From positions 1 through 33,783 of the forward strand of contig JANQOW010000111.1 of NCBI GenBank assembly GCA_028285595.1: DNA of 33,783 bases, in the 5' to 3' direction. The notes beneath the pieces were generated by a model. That model worked only from the letters and a program-made list of their open reading frames with translations. It was not told the origin of the DNA and ran no database searches. Position numbers and translations under genes: made by a program. This stretch comes from Hyphomicrobiales bacterium. GTDB taxonomy: Bacteria > Pseudomonadota > Alphaproteobacteria > Rhizobiales > CAJQND01. Shown in pieces: positions 24,672-33,686 of this stretch. Numbering within the stretch: position 1 is the first letter of the stretch; each line of letters begins with the position of its first letter.

Positions 24672-24706
24672 TGCGATTCCTCCTCGTTCGATGTCTGGAG
24701 CAGACG

Positions 24707-25525
24707 TCAGAATTTGACGCTTAGCCCCACGGTGACGGTCTCTGTCCTATGCAGCTTGAGAGGTATCTTGCCGTTTTCGTATTCAATTGTCAGGGCAAGC
24801 GTGTCGTTGTCCGGGATGGGAAAGAAATCTAGCCCGGCGGTTACGTTCCTCGCTGTCCCGGAGCCGGTGATGATGGGGTGATAGTAGTGGAAGTCAGCGT
24901 ATAGCTTCAAATGACGTCCCCACCATAGCGAGGCTTCTAGTGCCGCACCTCCACGTGCAAATTCGAAGCCGTCGGCTAGTGTTGTGTTTCTAGTGCCGTT
25001 AAACACTTCTCCGGCTTCAACGTGGAGCCATGGCTGCCAGTAAAACGACACCTCTTCCAAGCTTGGAATCTTGTAGATGGTTCCGATTTCGTGACTGAAG
25101 CTTATGGGGCGCCACTCCCCTTCGACCGCGAGGATTGATGACTCAAATTTGAAATCCGTATCGTACGTGGCGTTGATCCAGAAGAACTGGTTGCGGAATC
25201 CTGGAAAGTTGCGGGTGTATATGTCGGTGCCAAAGCGGAACGTCAGTGAATCGATGCTCGTGCCGCGTGCTCGACTGTTGTTGAATCGATGAAACGAAAT
25301 CGATGGAATCAACCCAATGTCCTGGATGTGTGGTGCGTTCCCCGCCCGGGCTTCGTCGCGCCGGTGGAATGAAATCGGATACATGAGCGCGCCTCGAGCA
25401 TTGAAGATGTTGGCGTTGTTTGGGAAATCGTGCGTGAATGAGAATAGTGCACCCTCGCCAAGCTTCCGGTCTGAGGTATCATTTCCAAAGAGACGAAACT
25501 GCGTGTGATTCCGGCGCAGAAACAA
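24707..25525 (-). pseudogene. Outer-membrane beta-barrel protein, 5'-truncated
   Basis: About 270 residues of alternating amphipathic strands rich in aromatic residues (FRNQFFWINATYDTDFKFES, LHVEAGEVFNGTRNTTL, LKLYADFHYYHPIITG), ending TVTVGLSVKF with the terminal Phe of outer-membrane barrels. There is no signal peptide and no ATG with a ribosome site at the 5' end; the frame runs on upstream and meets the right end of an IS3-family element at 25648. The gene has therefore lost its start to that insertion or a linked deletion. The specific porin or receptor family is not recognised. Confidence 0.65.
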
Positions 25526-25585
25526 TCCAGGACTGGCGGAAAAGTAGGTTCGTGAACCGTCGCAATGCGGGGCGGGCCAGCCTAC

Positions 25586-25648
25586 CGCTGGCTCAGAAAC
25601 ATGCCGGATCCTAACTCTGAAACTGGACCACCTAAAGGACCCCGGTCA
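25586..25648 (+). mobile_element. IS3-family element, right-end remnant
   Basis: Rightward the sequence ends GGACCCCGGTCA at 25648, the inverse of the TGACCTGGGT left end of copy A and the same as the right end at 26672. The preceding CTCTGAAACTGGACCACC is typical of the noncoding right end of such elements. The left limit of the remnant is not certain. Confidence 0.55.
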
Positions 25649-25722
25649 GAGCGAGCCGGGATTAACAATCAAATCTTCGCGCCACGACTACCGTACCTGT
25701 GCCGGCCGGCTGGACCGCGACC

Positions 25723-26034
25723 CTAACAACGATAAGCCACTCCCTTAGCAACGCCAATCACAGCATTCGTCACCAGCAATGCATTCCCGCCCTTTGCACC
25801 GGTACGATTCTTCATCCGGTTCACGCCGTCACTGGGAAGAAGGTAGGGAGGCGGGCCAATGACCTCGCCCAGGCTTTCACAGCTCACTGTCTCCGTCTTG
25901 GTCTCTAAAATGCGCACGGCTTTACCCGCATCGGTGAGTACAACAGCCGATGGCCCTCCGGAAGTGCCTGCACAGGCTGTTAATAGGGCCATGCTTAGGA
26001 CAAGCGAGAATCGCAAAGCAGGGTGTCGCTGCAT
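25723..26034 (-). CDS. Lipoprotein, DUF4156-like
   Basis: 103 residues from ATG 26034 (a GTG at 26070 gives a longer form). It has a lipoprotein signal peptide with lipobox LTAC and Cys at residue 21. The mature part VSCESLGEVIGPPPYLLP...NRTGAKGGNALLVTNAVIG and the C-terminal Tyr-Arg-Cys fit small DUF4156-type lipoproteins, where a Cys-xx-Leu-Gly motif is followed by a Gly-Gly-Asn motif. It is anchored in the outer or inner membrane; role unknown. It appears intact although surrounded by IS remnants. Confidence 0.75.
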   Translation of the reverse strand: MQRHPALRFSLVLSMALLTACAGTSGGPSAVVLTDAGKAVRILETKTETVSCESLGEVIGPPPYLLPSDGVNRMKNRTGAKGGNALLVTNAVIGVAKGVAYRC

Positions 26035-26353
26035 TTGGCGCAAATTGTTTTTTTGAATGTCCCCGGTCACAAAACGCCCCCGCGCTGTCTTTGTGCGTCA
26101 GCCAATCGCTAACAATCGAAAAGTTAAGGGGCCTCAAGCCGGCTTGCAACGACCCGTTACACTCTATTGTTGCGACAAATTGTGCAATTTTAGGCCAAAA
26201 TCAGTCTATATGTTCGACTTAGAGTTATACCCGGCTAGTTAAGATTACTTTTGACACTTTGGCGGACACCAAATTGATCTTGAAACCAGCCCTGGTGCCG
26301 AATGTCTCAAGAAAGAACGTTCGCAACGCCCTATAGGTGCGAAGAGAAACATC
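26035..26353. other. Gap between lipoprotein gene and deleted IS
   Basis: About 320 bases, AT-rich in the right part. No ORF with a ribosome site or known motif. It probably includes the lipoprotein promoter. Confidence 0.45.
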
Positions 26354-26672
26354 TGACCTGGGTTCGAATCAGTAGTCGGCCCTTAGAGTTAGGATCTGGC
26401 TAAATCTAAACTCTTGCAGGAGATGAAGATGAGCCGGAAGCGTTACACACCAGAACAAATTATCGGAATGTTGCGGGAAGCGGAGGTTCGGCTGAGCGAC
26501 GGCCAGTCTGTGAGTGAGATCTGCCGCACTCTTGGCCAGTATAGATCGACACAGCGCAAGCTGTTCGTGCACCATTGGCCGCCAGAACACATCCGCTCAG
26601 ACAACGGCCCGGAATTTGTGGCCAAGGCTGTGCGCGAGTGGTTGGCAAGGCTGCAGGTCAAGACCCCGGTCA
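26354..26672 (+). mobile_element. Internally deleted IS3-family element, 319 bp
   Basis: Left end TGACCTGGGT at 26354 and right end ACCCCGGTCA at 26672, with scraps of orfA and orfB between. The frame from 26420 reads MSRKRYTPEQIIGMLREAEV ... VSEICR, jumps to orfB TLGQYRSTQRKL, then to the DDE-region HIRSDNGPEFVAKAVREWLA. At least three deletions have left a MITE-like unit that can no longer code for transposase. It abuts the integrase fragment on its right. Confidence 0.75.
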
Positions 26673-26910
26673 CCCCCCCCCGCTTGCGTACTGTTACAGT
26701 GTCTCGGTAGCGCTCTATCAGGTCGCCAACCGTGCAACTCGGCATCGATTGCAGCTCGATGGGCAGTACTGCCCTATCCAGCATAGTCTCAATGTGTGTG
26801 GCCCATTTGCGTGCATCGTCCTTAGAGGCAAACGATTTGGTGTGTGTCGGATGCCCCTTGCGGCGCACCTGCACGTGCCATCGATTGTTGCGCTTTCTGT
26901 AGGTAGCCAT
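26673..26910 (-). pseudogene. Phage-type integrase (tyrosine recombinase), N-terminal fragment
   Basis: About 79 residues from ATG 26910 leftward: MATYRKRNNRWHVQVRRKGH, TKSFASKDDARKWATHIETM and VGDLIERYRDTVTVRKRGG. These match the arm-binding and start of the core-binding domain of island integrases. The catalytic domain (Arg-His-Arg-Tyr) is absent; the frame runs into the deleted IS element at 26672. The gene lies about 110 bases from the 3' end of tRNA-Arg, the usual position for an island integrase. Confidence 0.8.
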
Positions 26911-27016
26911 TGATCAGAAACTCCATTCAGTGTGCCAGTGTTGTGCCAACCTGACTTTCTGGGAATTTCTGCAGTGCGGGGTCGCAGTTTAAGCCATTGC
27001 TTTAGAAGGCTTATTA

Positions 27017-27093
<77 letters not shown>

Positions 27094-27284
27094 TTTAAGG
27101 GCGTGGCCATCCTTTAGACCATCTGAAAAGCCGGGGCAATTGTCTTATCCGCCCAAGACCAAAACCTTAATGGCCTGAACACATTTTCGTTAGATTAGCA
27201 CTCGGTTAACTCCGTCATGCGTCACTTGGCACGTCCTGTGCTCGCTCTCCAAGCAGAGACACGTGGAAGGACCGGACCAGATCC

Positions 27285-28331
27285 ATGACACAGCTTAATC
27301 AGCGCGCCCATTGGGCGGACTTTGCCAAGGGGCTCACCATCATCCTGGTGGTGATGATGCACTCCACCCTCGGCGTGGAAATCGCGCTTGGCTCCTCCGC
27401 CGTCATGGGCGATCTGGTGACCTTTGCCAGATCCTTCCGGATGCCGCTGTTTTTTGCGATTTCCGGCCTCTTTGCCGCCACCGCCCTCAGCCGCTCGTGG
27501 ATCAAGTTCGCGGATGCCAAACTGGTGCATTTTGCATATTTCTACGTGCTCTGGTCGGTGCTGCAAATCGGCGTGCGCCTCGCCCTCGCCGGCCATGGCC
27601 AGCACGATGTGAGCTGGCACCAGTTCGCCCTCATCCCCGTGTCCCCATTCGGAACAATCTGGTTCATCTATATCCTGCCCCTGTTCTTCCTGGTGGCAAG
27701 GTTCACCCGCGCCCTGCCGTCCTGGGCCGTCTTTGCCGCCGCCGCCGCGCTTTCGCTGGGGCAAACCCACACCGGGTGGATCGTGGCCGATGCCTTCACC
27801 AAGTACCTGGTCTTCTTCCTGGCCGGCCTCTATGCCGGCCCCTGGATCAAAGCGCTGGCCACCTGGGCAAAAGGCAAGCTGCTCGGCGTGGCCGGGCTCC
27901 TCATCGCGTTTACCGCCATCAACCTGCAAGTGATGGCCTGGGGCCAGGTGGAACATCCCGCCTTCGCCCTCGTCATGGGCTTCTTCGGCATCGCCGCCCT
28001 GGTGGCGCTGTCGGGCCTGATCGGCCATGCCAAGGTCCTCGCGCCAGTGCGCTATTGCGGGCAGAACTCGCTGGCCATCTATGTGGCCTTCACCTTCCCC
28101 ATGGTGGCCGCGCGGATCGTTGCCACCAAGACCGGGCTGATCAGCAATCCCGATCTCGTCTCCCTCTTCGTCCTGGCCACCGCCGTCACCGGCGCGCTGG
28201 CCATGGCCTGGACCGCCCGCAAGGTGGGGGCCTCGTTCCTCTTTGACCGGCCGGCCGCCTTCCATCTTGAGCGGCCTCAGGTGAGCGAAGAACGCCTCGC
28301 TAAGGCCGGCGGTCAGCAGCCTGTCAGCTGA
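27285..28331 (+). CDS. Acyltransferase-3 family membrane protein
   Basis: 348 residues, about ten hydrophobic helices. The N-terminal HWADFAKGLTIILVVMMHST contains the family's conserved membrane His, and RMPLFFAISGLFAATAL follows with the typical Arg-Met-Pro-Leu-Phe-Phe motif. Later NSLAIYVAFTFPMVAARI is the usual C-terminal signature. Members move acyl groups onto sugars or lipids at the inner membrane (OafA/NodX/OpgC type). The substrate cannot be told from the sequence. It stands alone upstream of polA and is codon-matched to the chromosome. Confidence 0.88.
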   Translation: MTQLNQRAHWADFAKGLTIILVVMMHSTLGVEIALGSSAVMGDLVTFARSFRMPLFFAISGLFAATALSRSWIKFADAKLVHFAYFYVLWSVLQIGVRLALAGHGQHDVSWHQFALIPVSPFGTIWFIYILPLFFLVARFTRALPSWAVFAAAAALSLGQTHTGWIVADAFTKYLVFFLAGLYAGPWIKALATWAKGKLLGVAGLLIAFTAINLQVMAWGQVEHPAFALVMGFFGIAALVALSGLIGHAKVLAPVRYCGQNSLAIYVAFTFPMVAARIVATKTGLISNPDLVSLFVLATAVTGALAMAWTARKVGASFLFDRPAAFHLERPQVSEERLAKAGGQQPVS

Positions 28332-28390
28332 CAGAAGTTTGTGGGCATCCAAGCGTTCGCCCATGGAAAAGGCCTCAGCCCGGTGGCATA

Positions 28391-31309
28391 GTGCGGGCCA
28401 TGTCAAACGCTGCCCCGAACACTGTGAAATCCGGCGACCACGTCTACCTGATCGACGGGTCCACCTATATCTTCCGCGCCTACTACGCACTGCCCGGCCT
28501 TGAGCGCAAATCTGACGGGCTGCCGGTGGGAGCCGTTGCCGGTTTCTGCAACATGCTCAACAAGCTGTTGCGCGATTCCAAGGACGATGATGCCCCCACC
28601 CATCTGGCGGTGATCTTAGACTATTCGGGCTCTTCGTTCCGCAACGATCTCTATTCGGAGTACAAGGCCAACCGGCCCGAACCGCCGGAGGACCTGCGCC
28701 CGCAATTCGGCCTCATCCGCGAGGCGGTGCGCGCGTTCAACGTGCCGGCCATTGAGATGGAGGGTTATGAGGCCGACGACTTGATCGCGACCTATGCCCG
28801 CCAGGCGGCCGAAGCCGGCGCCACCGTGCGCATCATCTCTTCGGACAAAGACCTGATGCAGCTCGTCAATGACAAGGTCCACATGCTGGATACCATGAAG
28901 GACAAGCAGATCGATGCGGCCGGCGTGGTGGAGAAGTTCGGCGTTGGCCCTGACAAGGTGATCGACGTGCAGGCGCTGGCCGGCGACAGCGTGGACAATG
29001 TGCCGGGCGTTCCGGGCATCGGCATCAAGACGGCCGCCCAACTCATCACCGAATATGGCGATCTGGACACGTTGTTGGAGCGGGCCGCAGAGATCAAGCA
29101 GAACAAGCGGCGGGAGAACCTGATTGAGTTTGCCGACCAGGCCCGTCTGTCGCGCGATCTGGTGACCCTGGAGCAGAACGTGCCGGTGGAAGCCTCGCTG
29201 GATGAGTTCACCATCCAGCAGCCCGATGCCAAGGCGCTGATCGGCTTCCTCAAAGCCATGGAGTTCAACACGCTCACCAAACGGGTGGCGGCTGATCTGG
29301 ATGCCGAGGTGGACGAGATCACGCCCATCACTGTGCCCATCAAGCACTGGGACGCGCCGGCGCCGGAAGAGGAGAGCTCGGCGGCGCCCGATGAGGGGCG
29401 TGTGGGCAAGACCCCGGTGGATGGGGCGGCGGCCTATGCGGCAAAGCTGGAAGGCGTGCCGGTCGACACGGAGGCTTACGAGACCGTCATCACCATGGAG
29501 CGGCTGGAGGCCTGGATTGCCGAAGCCACCGCGCTGGGCACCGTGGCGTTTGATACCGAGACCACGTCGCTGGATGCTATGCAGGCGGAGCTGGCCGGCT
29601 TTTCGCTCGCCACCGCGCCAGGCAAAGCCTGCTATGTGCCCGTGGGCCATGGGGCAGGCGGCGGCGACCTTCTGGACCAGGGCGAACGGCCCGATCAGAT
29701 CCCGCTGGAGGCGGCCTTGGCTGCCCTCAAAGGACTGTTGGAAGACCGCTCGGTCCTGAAGGTGGGCCAGAACCTCAAATACGACATTCTGGTGATGAAG
29801 CAGCGCGGCATCGAGATCGCGCCGATCGACGACACAATGCTGCTGTCATACGTCCTGGATTCCGGGCGCGGCGGCCATGGCATGGACGATCTGTCGGAGC
29901 GCCATATCGGCCACAAGCCCATCTCGTTCAAAGAGGTGGCGGGATCGGGCAAATCCCAGCTCACCTTCGATCAGGTGCCGCTGGAGAAGGCGACCCCTTA
30001 TGCGGCCGAAGATGCCGACGTGACCTTGCGGCTCTGGCAGCTCTTGAAGCCCCGGCTTTCCGCGGAAGCCAAGACCACGGTTTATGAAACCCTGGAGCGG
30101 CCTCTGGTGGAGGTGCTGGCCGGCATGGAGCAAAACGGCATCAAGGTGGACCGCACGGTATTGGCCCGCCTGTCGGGCGATTTTGCCGGCGCCATGGGGC
30201 GCCTGGAGACGGAGATCCACGAGCTGGCCGGCGAGCCCTTCAACATTGGATCGCCCAAGCAACTGGGCGAGATCCTGTTCGGCAAGATGGGCCTTGAGGG
30301 CGGCAAGAAGACCGCCACCGGCGCCTGGAGCACCGGGGCTGATGTGCTGGACACGCTGGCCGGTCAGGGGCATGAGCTGCCGCGCAAGGTCTTGGATTGG
30401 CGCCAGCTTTCCAAGCTGAAGAGCACGTATACGGACGCCCTGCCGGAGTTCATCAATCCGGTGACGGGCCGGGTCCACACCTCCTACGCCATGGCTTCAA
30501 CGTCCACGGGCCGGCTCTCCTCGTCTGACCCCAACCTGCAGAACATTCCGGTGCGCACCGAAGAGGGGCGGAAGATCCGCACGGCCTTTGTGGCCGAGCC
30601 CGGCTGCAAGCTCATCAGCGCGGACTACAGCCAGATTGAGCTGAGGGTCCTGGCCCATGTGGCCGATATTCCCCAGCTCCGCAAAGCCTTTGAGGACGGG
30701 CTCGACATCCATGCGATGACGGCCTCTGAGATGTTCGACACCCCGATCGAGGGCATGGACCCCATGGTGCGGCGCCGGGCCAAGGCGATCAATTTCGGGA
30801 TCATCTATGGCATCTCCGCGTTCGGCCTCGCCAACCAGCTCTCCATTGAGCGTTCTGAGGCGGGCCAGTACATCAAGACCTATTTTGAGCGCTTTCCGGG
30901 CATCAAGGACTATATGGACCGCACCAAGGCGTTCGCCCATGAGCATGGCTATGTGGAGACCATCTTCGGGCGGCGCTGCCATTTCCCGCGCATGCAGTCG
31001 GGCAACCCGTCAGAGCGGGCGTTCCAGGAGCGCGCGGCGATCAACGCCCCGATCCAGGGCTCTGCGGCCGACATTATCCGCCGGGCCATGGTGCGCATGC
31101 CGGATGCGCTTGCGGCGGCGGGGCTTTCGGCCAAGACCTTGCTGCAGGTGCATGACGAACTGATCTTCGAGGCGGAAGAGGCTGAGGTTGAAAAGACCAT
31201 GGCTGTGGCCGTTGAGGTGATGGAGAAGGCGTGCGAGCCGGTGATGCAGCTGGCGGTGCCGGTGAAGGTGGATGCCCGGGCGGCGGACAACTGGGACGAG
31301 GCGCATTAG
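28391..31309 (+). CDS. polA: DNA polymerase I
   Basis: 972 residues from GTG 28391 (ATG 28400 also possible). N-terminal 5'-3' exonuclease: YLIDGSTYIFRAYYALPG, GYEADDLIATYA, SSDKDLMQLV and VPGVPGIGIKTAAQLI. Middle 3'-5' exonuclease with intact catalytic pair in VAFDTETTSLD (Asp388, Glu390). C-terminal polymerase: motif A SADYSQIELRVLAH (Asp745), motif B RRRAKAINFGIIYGISAFG, and motif C QVHDELIFE (Asp922). It fills gaps in repair and Okazaki fragment processing. The length fits alphaproteobacterial PolA. Start choice is uncertain by three codons. Confidence 0.97.
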   Translation: MRAMSNAAPNTVKSGDHVYLIDGSTYIFRAYYALPGLERKSDGLPVGAVAGFCNMLNKLLRDSKDDDAPTHLAVILDYSGSSFRNDLYSEYKANRPEPPEDLRPQFGLIREAVRAFNVPAIEMEGYEADDLIATYARQAAEAGATVRIISSDKDLMQLVNDKVHMLDTMKDKQIDAAGVVEKFGVGPDKVIDVQALAGDSVDNVPGVPGIGIKTAAQLITEYGDLDTLLERAAEIKQNKRRENLIEFADQARLSRDLVTLEQNVPVEASLDEFTIQQPDAKALIGFLKAMEFNTLTKRVAADLDAEVDEITPITVPIKHWDAPAPEEESSAAPDEGRVGKTPVDGAAAYAAKLEGVPVDTEAYETVITMERLEAWIAEATALGTVAFDTETTSLDAMQAELAGFSLATAPGKACYVPVGHGAGGGDLLDQGERPDQIPLEAALAALKGLLEDRSVLKVGQNLKYDILVMKQRGIEIAPIDDTMLLSYVLDSGRGGHGMDDLSERHIGHKPISFKEVAGSGKSQLTFDQVPLEKATPYAAEDADVTLRLWQLLKPRLSAEAKTTVYETLERPLVEVLAGMEQNGIKVDRTVLARLSGDFAGAMGRLETEIHELAGEPFNIGSPKQLGEILFGKMGLEGGKKTATGAWSTGADVLDTLAGQGHELPRKVLDWRQLSKLKSTYTDALPEFINPVTGRVHTSYAMASTSTGRLSSSDPNLQNIPVRTEEGRKIRTAFVAEPGCKLISADYSQIELRVLAHVADIPQLRKAFEDGLDIHAMTASEMFDTPIEGMDPMVRRRAKAINFGIIYGISAFGLANQLSIERSEAGQYIKTYFERFPGIKDYMDRTKAFAHEHGYVETIFGRRCHFPRMQSGNPSERAFQERAAINAPIQGSAADIIRRAMVRMPDALAAAGLSAKTLLQVHDELIFEAEEAEVEKTMAVAVEVMEKACEPVMQLAVPVKVDARAADNWDEAH

Positions 31310-31404
31310 CGCGGCAACCCGGCGCCCTTGCGCACGCGAGGGCCCATGGCTCGGTCCGATCTTTTGGCTCAGAAGGTCCTCGCTTTCGCAAGGACGCGGG
31401 AACA

Positions 31405-31564
31405 CCCATCGTCATCCCCGCGTTCGCGGGAATGACGGGGAGGGTGCGGGAACGTCGGAACACCCATCGTCATCCCGGAATTTTGCGCCAGCAAAATATC
31501 CGGGACCCAGAACAGCGCGCCCTGAACCAGCGGCCCTGGGTTCCCGCGTTCGCGGGAATGACGG
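31405..31564. repeat. REP-like intergenic repeat cluster
   Basis: Three inverted-repeat units: CGTCATCCCCGCGTTCGCGG at 31410 onward, a CCGGAATTTTGC / GCAAAATATCCGG hairpin at 31475-31503, and TTCCCGCGTTCGCGGGAA at 31541-31558. The block is shared with 33687-33783: 34 identical bases (31531-31564 and 33687-33720) and 47 bases with one mismatch (31453-31499 and 33737-33783). The position after polA suggests it may also end transcription. The remaining sequence to 31766 shows no gene. Confidence 0.8.
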
Positions 31565-31766
31565 AGAGGGGTGGGGGCGACATGTACAAAATCAAAAAAG
31601 TCCCACAATAAGTGGCTGTGAGACTGTCTTCTCCCTCTGCATGCAAACCCTTGAACCTAAAAGGGATCTGAGAAAGTTTCAAAAAATAGCAATTTTTTCC
31701 TTGACAGCGTGACGCTCATCTGCCACAACACCGATACACTACACGAGTTGGGCCCAGAACCGGCCC

Positions 31767-32429
31767 CTAGCCAGCAAAAACCTCCATAGCCTTCCCCAGC
31801 AGATCCAGGAGCTCCAGCTCCTTTCCTTCAGTGTTAACCTCCAGGCGAACATGCTCGGTCACATACCGCTCCAGGCCGATCTCGCCTTCCGAGGCCGCCA
31901 GCAGTGCCTCGTACCCGGTGATCATCACCACATCCGGCGCCAGGGCCGGGGCGTAGAGCATGCTGACCTGGCCGCCTCGCGCGGTGAGCGTGAACTTTTC
32001 GCCGTCCACCTGAAGCTCGGCCTCAAAGTCAGCCTCGGCCGTCACCACCCGCTGGCACGCCGCGCTCAAGGTCACCGCAATGGTTCTCAGATTACCGGGG
32101 CGCTTGGGATCTTCATCGGCGGGAAAGCGCCCGCCGAAGAGGGCGAGTTCGAACAGAATGTCCCGCGTGGTGCGCCCGCGCTCGGTCAGCTCGTAGAGCG
32201 TAACCCCATGCTGGCCCTCGCGTTTCTCAATCAGGCCATCTTCGCTTAGCTGTTGAAGCCGGTCGGTGAGCAGGTTGGGCGCAATGCCGGTAAGCCCGTT
32301 TTGAAGCTCGGAAAACCGGGCCGGGCCCGCATGAAGATCGCGCAGGATCAACAAGGTCCAACGGTCGCCCACCCGGTCCAGACCCCGGGCAATCGGGCAC
32401 AGCAATTTGTAACGGCGTGGTCCGGCCAT
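31767..32429 (-). CDS. HxlR-family transcriptional regulator
   Basis: 220 residues from ATG 32429 (a GTG at 32441 is possible). The N-terminal winged helix is typical of HxlR: LLCPIARGLDRVGDRWTLLI, LRDLHAGPARFSELQNGLTG, IAPNLLTDRLQQLSEDGLIE, and LYELTERGR. The C-terminal 100 residues (RVVTAEADFEAELQVDGEKF onward) look like an SCP2/sterol-carrier-like domain seen in some HxlR relatives. It is divergent from the NmrA-like gene and probably controls it through the palindrome between them. HxlR proteins often sense electrophiles or quinones. Confidence 0.88.
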   Translation of the reverse strand: MAGPRRYKLLCPIARGLDRVGDRWTLLILRDLHAGPARFSELQNGLTGIAPNLLTDRLQQLSEDGLIEKREGQHGVTLYELTERGRTTRDILFELALFGGRFPADEDPKRPGNLRTIAVTLSAACQRVVTAEADFEAELQVDGEKFTLTARGGQVSMLYAPALAPDVVMITGYEALLAASEGEIGLERYVTEHVRLEVNTEGKELELLDLLGKAMEVFAG

Positions 32430-32454
32430 AGATGTGCTCACAGAAATGTCACTT

Positions 32455-32484
32455 TAAAATATATAGTGATTACTAGATATTTTA
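32455..32484. promoter_or_regulatory. Operator-like palindrome between HxlR and NmrA genes
   Basis: Two 13-base arms with 12 of 13 pairs matching around a 4-base centre; inner parts are AATATATAGT and ACTAGATATT. The site is AT-rich in a GC-rich region and lies 26 bases from the regulator start and 78 from the NmrA-like start. It is likely the HxlR binding site. Confidence 0.6.
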
Positions 32485-32561
32485 TACAAGACAGTTGCGT
32501 TTTTCACTCTCACACGAAGGTGGCTGAGCCCACCGCGTTCATCAAGCAAAGGAAGCAAGAT

Positions 32562-33665
32562 ATGCCCAGGAAACCCAAGATCCTCGTCACCAGTGCCGGC
32601 GGCAAAACCGGCCTGCCCACGGCGCTCGCCCTGCTGGAGCAGGGCTACCCGGTGCGCGCCTTTTTGCGCCGCCGGGACGCGCGCGCGGAGCGGCTGAAGG
32701 AGGCTGGAGCGGAGATCTTCATCGGCGACCAGTTCTCCATGCGCGACATGCGCCGGGCGATGGAGGGGGCGACCCGCGCCTATCACTGCGCCCCCACCGC
32801 GCCCAACGGCCTGCATTTCGGAGCGGTGTTTGCCGCCGCCGCGCATGAGGCCAGGCTTGAGCATGTGGTCTCGCTCAGCCAGTGGCTGTCCCAGCCTGAG
32901 CATCCCTCCCAGTTCACCCGGGAGGTTTGGCTGAACGATGCCCTGTTGGAGATGATGGGCGAGATGAGTGTGACCACGGTGAATGTGGGCTGGTTTGCGG
33001 ACAATTACTTCATGGTTCTGGAGCCGGCGGCCCAGCTTGGTCTTCTGCCCATGCCGCTTGGGAACGGGGATGAGAAGAAGAACGCGCCGCCGTCGAACGA
33101 GGATATTGGCGCGGTGGCCGCAGGGGCGTTGATGGATCCGGGGGCTCATGGAGGGAAGGTCTACCGGCCGACGGGGCCGGCGCTTGTCTCGCCCAACGAG
33201 ATTGCGGAGACCCTGGGCCGTGTACTGGGGCGCAAGGTGCGCTATCAGGACATCTCGGAGACCATGTTCTTAAAAGCGCTGCGTGCCGTGCCGCCGCCGA
33301 ACTATTCCGACACCATGCTCACGCAGCTGCGGCTCTATGTGGAGGAGTATCGGCGCGGCGCCTTTGCGGTGAATGCGCCGACCGATGTGGTTCAGGCGGT
33401 GACCGGCCGGCCGGCGGAGAGCTTTGAGACGATCGCCCGGCGCGAGGTGGCCCGGCGGCCGGAGGCGGTGCGGACGGTTGGGAACCGGGTGAGGGCGCTG
33501 GCGAACTTTGCAAAGATTGCCCTGGCGCGCACGCCCGATGTGGCGGCGATCGAGCGGCGCGAGGTGCATGTGTTGATTGAGGATGCGCAGTACTGTGGGG
33601 AGAACCCCGAGTGGCGCGAGAGCCATGGACCAGGAGGGCCGAAGCTGCTCACGGCGGCGGCTTAG
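32562..33665 (+). CDS. NmrA-like NAD(P)-binding protein
   Basis: 367 residues from ATG 32562, preceded by AAAGGAAG; a longer upstream frame has no support. A Rossmann nucleotide-binding start ILVTSAGGKTGLPTALALLE, then VRAFLRRRDARAERL and AEIFIGDQFSMRDMRRAMEG fit the NmrA/atypical short-chain dehydrogenase group. The middle VSLSQWLSQPEHPSQFTREV and TTVNVGWFADNYF resemble the substrate-binding half. Such proteins are redox sensors or quinone/enone reductases and are often paired with an HxlR regulator, as here. The C-terminal 60 residues are an extension with no known motif. Confidence 0.85.
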   Translation: MPRKPKILVTSAGGKTGLPTALALLEQGYPVRAFLRRRDARAERLKEAGAEIFIGDQFSMRDMRRAMEGATRAYHCAPTAPNGLHFGAVFAAAAHEARLEHVVSLSQWLSQPEHPSQFTREVWLNDALLEMMGEMSVTTVNVGWFADNYFMVLEPAAQLGLLPMPLGNGDEKKNAPPSNEDIGAVAAGALMDPGAHGGKVYRPTGPALVSPNEIAETLGRVLGRKVRYQDISETMFLKALRAVPPPNYSDTMLTQLRLYVEEYRRGAFAVNAPTDVVQAVTGRPAESFETIARREVARRPEAVRTVGNRVRALANFAKIALARTPDVAAIERREVHVLIEDAQYCGENPEWRESHGPGGPKLLTAAA

Positions 33666-33686
33666 GGGCCGATAGCGCGGAGCGTG

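Noticed and set aside
13972-27016. A left attachment-site copy of the tRNA-Arg 3' end
   Set aside because: Scanning for GGATTCGAAC- and CACCCGAG-like strings found no convincing second copy; short TTCGAA matches are too brief.
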